13,348 nucleotides of DNA from Planctomycetaceae bacterium (lineage in GTDB: Bacteria; Planctomycetota; Planctomycetia; Pirellulales; Thermoguttaceae), in NCBI GenBank assembly GCA_031288955.1, contig JAITQJ010000266.1, forward strand, positions 1-13,348, read 5' to 3'. Position 1 is the first letter of the stretch, and every line of letters begins with the position of its first letter. The position numbers were made by a program, and so were the translations under genes. This document shows positions 7,470 through 13,348 of this stretch, piece by piece. The notes beneath the pieces are model-generated. The model saw only the letters and a program-made list of their open reading frames with translations. It did not search any database and was not told where the DNA came from.

Positions 7470-8936
7470 TCATTCATTATTTATCACAACCGATACATTG
7501 CATCGGAAGCGGTATTTGCTGTCTCCGCCGGGAACTTCGCTGCGTTCGCCTGTCTTGACCGTGTGATGCTCGTCCCGCAATCCCGACTCCATCGCCGAAA
7601 CGACCGACCCGTCCCGAAGCAACGCCTTAAACGACATTCCTCTGCCGTTTTGTGCCGTACACGTCAAATCATTGACCACCATATTTTCCGCCTTCGGAGC
7701 CTTTTCGCTCAACCAGCCGAGTTGCTCAAACCAATTTACCTTGTCCGAAAGCCAGGCATCTACCGCATCCACCTGTGTCCGCTGTTCCACTACCGTTCCC
7801 GCCGTTGCTTTCAATTCGTTAAACTGCCGTGAATACTTTCTGACATCGTCTTGCAGCGACATCCGGTAATAAAAACCGCCGCCGAGAATCGTAACGAAAA
7901 GCAGTGTCGCCGCCGCCGTGATACCCATCATCAAATTACGCTGCGATGCCGGCTCCTTGCTCTTTTTGGGACGGCAAAAATCTATCGGATACATTTCACG
8001 CTTTGCCGTTCGGCTTACCGCACCGAGAAGCGAAATAAACCGTTCCGGCTGCGCTGCCGGTTGTTTCGCCGCAATGTTCTGCCACGCATCGAACAAGCGG
8101 ACAGGCATTTCAAGCCCTGCGGTTAATTGTTGAGCGAGCGATTCGTATGACGCACCTTTGCCGCAAAGTACGACGGATTCGACGGTAATGCCCTGTATTT
8201 CATTGCGGACGGCAGCCCGGCTGCGTTTCAATTCTGCCGCCAGCCGGGCGGCAAAATCAGGATTGCTGACATCTTCAGGACAGAGGATTCGCGGCGAACG
8301 CATAAAAACCGCTTCACCTTGTAAAACGGCTGTTTGCGAAGTATGTTCGGCATCCAGTTCAACAAAAAGTACGGCTGCGGAAGCATCATAGTCCGGCGAA
8401 TACCGCCAAAGGTACACCGTTTCACACGGACGCAATACAACACTGCGGAGATTTATGTCTGCGGCAGCACAAAATTGCCGGATTTCGTCAAAATCGTCCT
8501 GCCGCAGCGTCGAAGCCATTACAAACCGCGGTGCAGAACCGGATACACTTGTCTCCGGTTTCGCCGGATGCCGCAGTGCCGGAAAGAATGTACTTCGGGA
8601 AACGTTGTCAAACCGGTTAGTGACGAAGAAGTCGAGTAAATCGCTGGGCGAATAATGGTTGAATTCTTTGCCTGCCTGAAACTGCACCATACCGGGCAAT
8701 TCTTCCTGCGGCACGGGCGGAAAAATCATCGGACGGACTTCGACATCGGAGCGGTCTAAAACGGCAACGGCATCGGTTTTTGCCAGATGATATTTTTTGA
8801 CAAAGTCTGCAAGTTCGGCGGGCGAGTTAAGTGTTGCGGTTTCTTCAACGGTCATTTTCTTTCCGTGAATGGAAGCCGACAACACATTCATCTGCCGTTG
8901 CAGTGTTTTTTGTTTTTCCCAAGTGAAAGCAAGCAT
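7470..8936 (-). CDS. PilM/PilN-like (GspL-like) pilus or secretion inner-membrane protein
   Basis: The 488-residue product has a long cytoplasmic part (1-330) that reads like a divergent actin-like PilM/GspL domain: a MIFPPVPQEELPGMVQFQAGKEF segment (typical pilus PilM wording), a DASAAVLFVELDAEH strand pair and a late VLCGKGA strand-loop. The classic nucleotide motifs near the N-terminus are not evident. One transmembrane helix follows (335-357), preceded by YPIDFCRPKK, like the start of PilN. After it comes a coiled-coil-like stretch and a compact extracytoplasmic domain. The layout therefore combines PilM-like and PilN-like parts in one chain, as in GspL. It would be an inner-membrane platform protein. 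SD-like GGAG lies 11 bases before the ATG. No pilin, ATPase or secretin gene is in the window. It converges with the BatD-like gene (11-base gap). Confidence 0.7.
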   Translation of the reverse strand: MLAFTWEKQKTLQRQMNVLSASIHGKKMTVEETATLNSPAELADFVKKYHLAKTDAVAVLDRSDVEVRPMIFPPVPQEELPGMVQFQAGKEFNHYSPSDLLDFFVTNRFDNVSRSTFFPALRHPAKPETSVSGSAPRFVMASTLRQDDFDEIRQFCAAADINLRSVVLRPCETVYLWRYSPDYDASAAVLFVELDAEHTSQTAVLQGEAVFMRSPRILCPEDVSNPDFAARLAAELKRSRAAVRNEIQGITVESVVLCGKGASYESLAQQLTAGLEMPVRLFDAWQNIAAKQPAAQPERFISLLGAVSRTAKREMYPIDFCRPKKSKEPASQRNLMMGITAAATLLFVTILGGGFYYRMSLQDDVRKYSRQFNELKATAGTVVEQRTQVDAVDAWLSDKVNWFEQLGWLSEKAPKAENMVVNDLTCTAQNGRGMSFKALLRDGSVVSAMESGLRDEHHTVKTGERSEVPGGDSKYRFRCNVSVVINNE

Positions 8937-8958
8937 TTTATAAATTACTCCATATCAG

Positions 8959-8987
8959 ATTTTAATGGACAACGCTGCCGATAGCAA
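8959..8987 (-). promoter_or_regulatory. Candidate promoter of the PilM/PilN-like gene
   Basis: On the minus strand TTGCTA (8982-8987) and TAAAAT (8959-8964) are 17 bases apart. The predicted start lies near 8952, upstream of the SD-like GGAG and the ATG at 8936. Confidence 0.45.
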
Positions 8988-9002
8988 GTCTGTACCGTTA
9001 AT

Positions 9003-9059
9003 CCGGCGTATTATTTGCCTGCGGGATTAATGTTGTCCCGATAGAATATAGTACGCCGG
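9003..9059. other. Nested inverted repeat between divergent promoters
   Basis: CCGGCGTATTAT (9003-9014) pairs with ATAGTACGCCGG (9048-9059), 12 bp with one wobble. Inside, CGGGA (9022-9026) pairs with TCCCG (9036-9040) around a 9-base loop. The region 8937-9182 otherwise holds only two promoters and no gene. The structure lies upstream of both predicted promoters, so it could be an operator, a remnant of a small repeat element, or an unrecognised RNA. Confidence 0.5.
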
Positions 9060-9090
9060 CAGAAACAATTTTGTCATTTGCGTACTTCTC

Positions 9091-9118
9091 TTGACTAAAT
9101 GACCTTATCGGCTAAAAT
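9091..9118 (+). promoter_or_regulatory. Promoter of the hybrid histidine kinase gene
   Basis: TTGACT (9091-9096) and TAAAAT (9113-9118) are 16 bases apart; each matches consensus in five of six positions. The predicted start is near 9125, giving a leader of about 58 bases. Confidence 0.55.
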
Positions 9119-9182
9119 GACTGTAGTATCGGTTGTTGGCGATTCTGAATCCCGCCGTTTCCGAACGCCCTAGTGATTAACG

Positions 9183-11321
9183 ATGGATGACCCTCAATCA
9201 CAATTAGATGCACTGCAAAAAGAGGTACAGAAACTCCAGCGGCAACTTGCGCGGCAGCAAGCAGTCATCGAGAGGAATAAAACCGCAGCGGCTTCAAATG
9301 CAACCATCTATGCGATGCAGATGGTTAAAAAGCAGGAACAAGAGCAGTTTATGCAGATGTTGACGGAAAACAGCCCCAACATCTTTTTCCTCCTTAACCA
9401 CGCTGGTTATCTGGTAAATTGTTCCAAACGGTTTCTCGACCTGACCGGTATCCAGCACTTGTCCGTTATCACTGGAAAACACATCAGGGATATTATGATT
9501 CCCTTTGCCGAAGGGCAGCAGATTGATGAAATAGCCGGACGAATTGCCGATGCTTTTGAAAAAGAACTGGAACTGGAAATTGAAGTCCGCTTGAATTTCG
9601 ACCAGCAAATCGAAAAAGCCCTTTTGAGACTCTACCAGTTGCAGTTTGTTCCGAGTGCCGCCTCTAAATCGTTTACCGGCGGTGCCGTGATAATGCTTCA
9701 CGACATTACCGAAATCCGGCAAATGCAGGATAATGCCGAAAAAGCCTCGCTGGCGAAAAGCACGTTCCTCGCCAATATGTCGCACGAAATCCGCACGCCG
9801 ATGAACGCCATCATCGGAATGACTGATATTGCGAAAGCGTCCAGCGACAATAAAAGGAAAAATTACTGCCTGACAAAAATCGAAGAGGCTTCAGGACACC
9901 TGCTCGGCGTGATTAACGATATTCTTGATATGTCGAAAATCGAGGCGAATAAATTTGAATTGTCGTTTACTGAATTCCGCGTCGAAAAAATGCTGCAGCG
10001 TGTTGTCAACATTATCAATTTCCGTATCGAAGAACGGCGGCAGAAATTTTTCGTCCACATTGACCTCAATTTACCTGCGGCAATTGAAACGGACGAACAG
10101 AGACTCGCCCAAGTCGTGACCAATCTGCTTTCCAATGCGGTCAAGTTCACGCCGGATGAAGGCGAAATTCGTCTGGATACAGAACTTGTTAACGAAACGG
10201 ACGGTATATGTACGATTAAAATATCCGTCAGTGATTCCGGCATTGGTATCACTGACGAACAGCAGAAGCGGCTTTTTCAGTCTTTTGAACAGGCGGACAG
10301 CGGCATTTCCCGCAAGTTCGGCGGTACCGGTTTGGGGCTGGCGATTTCCAAGCAAATCGTCGAAATGATGAACGGTTCGATTGGGGTGGAATCGGAAAGC
10401 GGAAAAGGTTCCGTCTTTTCGTTTGTTATTCAAGCCCGGAGAATTACCGAGGAAAATACCAAATGGAGACATCCCGGTTCGACCACAGAAACCGTTCGGA
10501 TTTTGGTCGTGGACAATACTCCGGAAGTGCTGGAGTACTTTGCGGACTTGACACAGAAACAGCAAGTCTGCTGCGACACCGTACCGTCAGATATAGCAGC
10601 GTATAAACTGATTGCCGAAAAGGGATCTTACGATATGTATTTTATCGACTGGATGATGCCCGGTATGGACGGCATTGAACTTGCCCGCCGCATCAAAGAA
10701 TACGGCGGTGAAACGGTCCAGTCGATTGTCGCAATGATTTCCTCGACAGAATGGAATGCCGTTGAAGACGAAGCCCGTGAAGCAGGCGTGGACAAGTTTC
10801 TTCAAAAGCCGGTGTTTCCGTCTGCCCTCGTGGACTGCATTAACGAATTCATCGGTATTGAGGACGAGAATACGGCAATAGCGACGGGTAAATTAGGTGT
10901 CTTTGAAGGGATGCGGATATTACTTGCCGAAGACGTGAAAATCAACCGCGAGATTGTAAAAGCGAATTTGGAGCCGACGAAAGTCAATATCGATTGTGCG
11001 GTCAACGGCAAAGAAGCGGTTGATAAATTTACGGCAGCAGACGGTAAATACGATTTGATATTTATGGATATGCAGATGCCGGAGATGGACGGGCTTGAGG
11101 CGACACAGGTAATACGCTCTTTACCGATACTGTCGGCAAAGACAGTGCCGATAATAGCGATGACGGCGAACGTCTTCAAAGAGGATATTGAAAAGTGCAA
11201 AGAGGTCGGTATGAACGACCATCTCGGCAAGCCGCTCGATTTCGCCGTCTTGTTGACAAAGATGAAGAAGTATATGCTGCAAAAGGAAGAGAGCGAACCG
11301 GTCGGCGGCACGGCTTTATAG
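9183..11321 (+). CDS. Soluble hybrid histidine kinase, PAS-HisKA-HATPase-REC-REC
   Basis: The 712-residue product has no transmembrane segment. Residues 1-55 form a coiled coil. A PAS-like domain follows (56-178, NSPNIFFLLNHAGYL). HisKA has phospho-accepting H201 in NMSHEIRTPMN. The ATPase domain has N-box NLLSNAVKF (314-322), DSGIGI (351-356), FQSFEQAD and GGTGLGLAI (380-388). The first receiver (about 438-555) has D489 and K542, but N445 replaces the second acidic residue of the usual pair. The second receiver (about 577-698) is canonical: E583/D584, D629, T661 and K683. It would sense a cytoplasmic signal, autophosphorylate and pass phosphate to its receivers. No DNA-binding output or cognate regulator is nearby, so it may act through a separate phosphotransfer protein. 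No SD is visible before ATG 9183. Confidence 0.93.
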   Translation: MDDPQSQLDALQKEVQKLQRQLARQQAVIERNKTAAASNATIYAMQMVKKQEQEQFMQMLTENSPNIFFLLNHAGYLVNCSKRFLDLTGIQHLSVITGKHIRDIMIPFAEGQQIDEIAGRIADAFEKELELEIEVRLNFDQQIEKALLRLYQLQFVPSAASKSFTGGAVIMLHDITEIRQMQDNAEKASLAKSTFLANMSHEIRTPMNAIIGMTDIAKASSDNKRKNYCLTKIEEASGHLLGVINDILDMSKIEANKFELSFTEFRVEKMLQRVVNIINFRIEERRQKFFVHIDLNLPAAIETDEQRLAQVVTNLLSNAVKFTPDEGEIRLDTELVNETDGICTIKISVSDSGIGITDEQQKRLFQSFEQADSGISRKFGGTGLGLAISKQIVEMMNGSIGVESESGKGSVFSFVIQARRITEENTKWRHPGSTTETVRILVVDNTPEVLEYFADLTQKQQVCCDTVPSDIAAYKLIAEKGSYDMYFIDWMMPGMDGIELARRIKEYGGETVQSIVAMISSTEWNAVEDEAREAGVDKFLQKPVFPSALVDCINEFIGIEDENTAIATGKLGVFEGMRILLAEDVKINREIVKANLEPTKVNIDCAVNGKEAVDKFTAADGKYDLIFMDMQMPEMDGLEATQVIRSLPILSAKTVPIIAMTANVFKEDIEKCKEVGMNDHLGKPLDFAVLLTKMKKYMLQKEESEPVGGTAL

Positions 11322-11337
11322 CAATATCAACTTTTCG

Positions 11338-11355
11338 TTTTTTTTTTTTTTTTTT
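11338..11355 (+). repeat. Homopolymer of 18 T after the kinase gene
   Basis: An uninterrupted run of 18 T starts 17 bases after the kinase stop codon. It could help end transcription of the kinase mRNA, but I found no convincing GC-rich stem directly before it. Such tracts also change length easily by slippage or sequencing error. Confidence 0.6.
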
Positions 11356-11394
11356 CACCCCGCAGCGGCAAAAATTGTCAGCGGTTGTCCGGTA

Positions 11395-12996
11395 CTAGAA
11401 ACCGAAATCGTTTATTTCCGTTTCCTTTTGCTTTTCGTTCGGGTCGTATGCTTGCTTCGCTTTGCCCTGCGTTTCCAAACCGTCAACGTATATTGCTTTG
11501 AACGGTTTCACCGGACAGATGCGTTCACACGCCCCGCAGCCGACACACAGGTCAGCGTCCGTCTCCGGTATCGTCAACGACACATCATCGCCGTATTGCC
11601 GCATTGTTACTGCACTTGTCGGGCAATGCTCCGCACACGCTCCGCAATTTGTTCCCTGTGTGTGAACAACGCAATTCTCTTTCAGAAAGATAACGCGTCC
11701 CGTTTGCAGTTGATGTTTCGCTGCCTTCGACTCAATCCGCAGTGCGTGCGCCGGACAGACCTCTGCACATATCGTACAATCGAAATTACAAAAGCCGTTG
11801 TCAAATTTCATCACCGGCTGCAAGAAACCGGCTAAACCAAGTTCTGTTGTTGCAGGCACGAGAACATTTGCCGGACACTTCGCCACGCAAAGATGACACG
11901 CCGTACACGTTCTGTGATAACGCCGCCGATTGACAGCACCCGGCGGCAAAACCGGCTGCGTCCGCTTAAAACCGATGCGGCTTGTTCCTGTCGGCAAACC
12001 GGCGGCATCGGTATTCGCCGCTGCCCGTTGTGCCGAGTTGAATATCGCCGATAACCCCAGAGAAACGATTGACCATTGGAAAAACGTGCGCCGCAGCGGC
12101 AGTGCCGATGTCTGAACCGGTCTTATGACTGCCGTTAACGGGGCGGGAACATCTGTCTTCGCCGAAGAAATCGGGGGAACGCCGCTGATACTGGTTGTGA
12201 AAGCAATCGAGTTTTTTTTGCATACCCCCAAACAGTTGAAACACGTTACACAGCGGGATGCGTCCACCGTTTTCGCTTTGCTGTCGATACATTCCCCTTT
12301 GCACGTTTTTTCACATAGCCCGCAGGATAAGCAGCCGGATTTTATACGGATTCGGAAAAAGGAAAAACGCGACAAGAGACCGAGCAGCGTTCCGACAGGA
12401 CAAATAATGTTACAATAACGCCGTCCGTACAAAAATGACAAGATACCGGCAAGGAACAAAAAGAATACGGCAACGCCGAATGCGCTGCCCCAAAATGGGA
12501 CGGCTTTGAATTGCAAATAACTGTTATGACCGCCGGAAAACCAGGCGATAAAATTGTTTCCGCCGAGATACACAGGACGGACAAGTGAAGTTATTATGCG
12601 TCCGTAATTGCTGTACGGGTCAAGGAGTGAAACGATGAGCGGAAACGCTGCACAACCGGCAATGAACACGAGCAGAAAGCCGCTGCGTGTTTTCGTCATC
12701 GGCGACCGGTAACGAAAACGTTTTTTTATACCGAATACAAGAGTACCGGCGCGGGCGATGATGTCTTGTAAAAAGCCGCAAGGACAAACCGTTGAACAGT
12801 ACAAGCGTCCGAAAAGCAGCGTGATGATTAGCCAAAAGCCGAGAACGATGACGGGACAGGCGGTCATTGCCGGCACAATTTGCGTATGTGCGAAACCGTG
12901 CCAGGAAGTCGGAACCGTTTCCGAAAAGTCGAGAAACAGCACAGTCAAGGCAGTAAAAAACACCGACGCAGCGATAATACGGAATAGTTTTAACAT
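11395..12996 (-). CDS. NapH/NapG-like fused polyferredoxin membrane protein
   Basis: The 533-residue product joins two modules. Residues 1-265 are NapH-like: about four transmembrane segments (5-21, 42-64, 104-125, 168-190), two membrane-edge CxxxCP motifs (C67/C71 and C195/C199), then two cysteine clusters (C222-C232 and C249-C259). Residues 301-328 contain RRTFFQ followed by a hydrophobic run and small residues, resembling a twin-arginine signal or internal anchor. Residues 360-496 hold four further cysteine groups of ferredoxin type (C364-C374, C403-C414, C442-C458, C484-C494), similar to NapG/MauM proteins. This is an electron carrier, probably moving electrons between the quinone pool and an extracytoplasmic partner; the partner is unknown. 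GGAG stands 5 bases before ATG 12996. Transposase remains lie directly upstream. The alternative is a MauN/RdxA-like relative. Confidence 0.85.
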   Translation of the reverse strand: MLKLFRIIAASVFFTALTVLFLDFSETVPTSWHGFAHTQIVPAMTACPVIVLGFWLIITLLFGRLYCSTVCPCGFLQDIIARAGTLVFGIKKRFRYRSPMTKTRSGFLLVFIAGCAAFPLIVSLLDPYSNYGRIITSLVRPVYLGGNNFIAWFSGGHNSYLQFKAVPFWGSAFGVAVFFLFLAGILSFLYGRRYCNIICPVGTLLGLLSRFSFFRIRIKSGCLSCGLCEKTCKGECIDSKAKTVDASRCVTCFNCLGVCKKNSIAFTTSISGVPPISSAKTDVPAPLTAVIRPVQTSALPLRRTFFQWSIVSLGLSAIFNSAQRAAANTDAAGLPTGTSRIGFKRTQPVLPPGAVNRRRYHRTCTACHLCVAKCPANVLVPATTELGLAGFLQPVMKFDNGFCNFDCTICAEVCPAHALRIESKAAKHQLQTGRVIFLKENCVVHTQGTNCGACAEHCPTSAVTMRQYGDDVSLTIPETDADLCVGCGACERICPVKPFKAIYVDGLETQGKAKQAYDPNEKQKETEINDFGF

Positions 12997-13348
12997 CGAC
13001 TCTCCATTTTAATCCCAATATCAATAACTTGCAACACGTAAAAAGACTCTTGCCTAGCATCCCACGTATTTTTTAGTAATTTTTTGACGATATTGTATAG
13101 ATTTTCTTTTCGGTGATTGAAGCGAAATTCACTCTCTTTTAAGTGTAACATAAAGGTTTGCGAAGCACAACCATTAAACTTTGCAAGCCGTCGGTATGAA
13201 TGGTCGATCCAGTCAGTATTTGTCCCTGAATTATAGGCATCAGAGTCTCTTTTGAGCAATGAGGAACGATGGTAACAAAAACTTTCCCTCCGCGTTTCAA
13301 AAGTCCGAACACCGGCGTTTTTCCTGCCGCTCCGCGACCGCGTTTGCC
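12990..13348 (-). pseudogene. ISXO2/IS1595-type transposase remnant, frameshifted and internally deleted
   Basis: Reading from the window edge on the minus strand, one frame gives GKRGRGAAGKTPVFGLLKRG, KVFVTIVPHCSKETL and GSTIHTDG, typical of the ISXO2-like DDE transposase domain with the aspartate of HTDG. At 13186-13193 the meaningful frame switches by one. The next frame continues with RRLAKFNG, FMLHLKESEFRFNHR and LYNIVKKLL, the family's C-terminal end. The segment that should lie between (the region of the third catalytic residue, HVNGIESFW in relatives) is missing, so the protein cannot be active. The N-terminal part lies beyond the window. The second frame stays open to 12990, past the likely gene end, and overlaps the polyferredoxin start. 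No terminal inverted repeat was identified. Confidence 0.8.
13000..13034 (-). promoter_or_regulatory. Upstream signals of the polyferredoxin gene
   Basis: On the minus strand GGAGAG (13000-13005) is a good ribosome-binding site near ATG 12996. A promoter-like pair TTGCAA (13029-13034) and TAAAAT (13006-13011), 17 bases apart, lies just before it. If that pair were used, transcription would start about at 12999 and exclude the ribosome-binding site, so the two signals conflict; the SD is the more secure one. Confidence 0.35.

Noticed and set aside
10802..11311. Long open frames opposite or offset to real genes, such as this one and 6000-6482 on the minus strand
   Set aside because: They lie fully inside strongly supported coding genes (kinase, dnaX) in another frame and show no domain or leader.
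13040..13075. Terminal inverted repeat of the insertion sequence around GATGCTAGGC on the minus strand
   Set aside because: Only one end is in the window and no family repeat could be matched, so the element boundary stays undefined.
1..13348. CRISPR array, tRNA or rRNA gene, or a complete defence cassette
   Set aside because: No regularly spaced repeats, no cloverleaf with TTC-type arm, no rRNA stretch and no nuclease or defence gene was seen on either strand.

Overview
The window most likely comes from a planctomycete or another PVC-group bacterium. This is an inference. It rests on the fused AroD-AroE (DHQ dehydratase/shikimate dehydrogenase) gene, a DnaX with an N-terminal extension before its YQVVARRYRP start, helical exported proteins of a type I associate with planctomycete genomes, and the lack of clear Shine-Dalgarno sequences before most genes. 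No rRNA or tRNA gene is present to settle the taxonomy.

Layout. (1) 1-1163: the 3' end of one zinc-ribbon membrane protein gene, followed by a complete paralogue (263-1117). The 3' ends are near-identical, and each gene is followed by its own hairpin. (2) 1242-1922: a membrane-anchored protein of unknown function, convergent with (3) 1931-4688 on the minus strand. That strand holds a lipoprotein gene, an overlapping exported helical protein, and the fused shikimate-pathway gene. A near-consensus promoter drives the lipoprotein gene. (4) 4849-7458 on the plus strand: dnaX (clamp-loader tau subunit), then a BatD-like membrane protein. The dnaX promoter appears to start transcription almost on the start codon. 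(5) 7470-8936 on the minus strand: a PilM/PilN-like (GspL-like) type IV pilus or type II secretion inner-membrane protein. It is divergent from (6) 9183-11321, a large soluble hybrid histidine kinase with PAS, HisKA, HATPase and two receiver domains. The 246-bp gap between them carries promoters facing both ways and a striking nested inverted repeat. (7) 11395-12996 on the minus strand: a polyferredoxin that joins a NapH-like membrane half to a NapG-like ferredoxin half through a Tat-like segment. (8) 12990-13348 on the minus strand: the remains of an ISXO2/IS1595-type transposase, inactivated by a frameshifting internal deletion.

How the parts relate: the window is mostly ordinary chromosome (replication, aromatic biosynthesis, envelope proteins), with one decayed insertion sequence at the right edge. 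The zinc-ribbon paralogues, the pilus-like/kinase divergent pair and the fused polyferredoxin are the least conventional parts. I saw no complete new defence or mobile system. No gap between annotated features exceeds 300 bases; the longest, 8937-9182, is described below.
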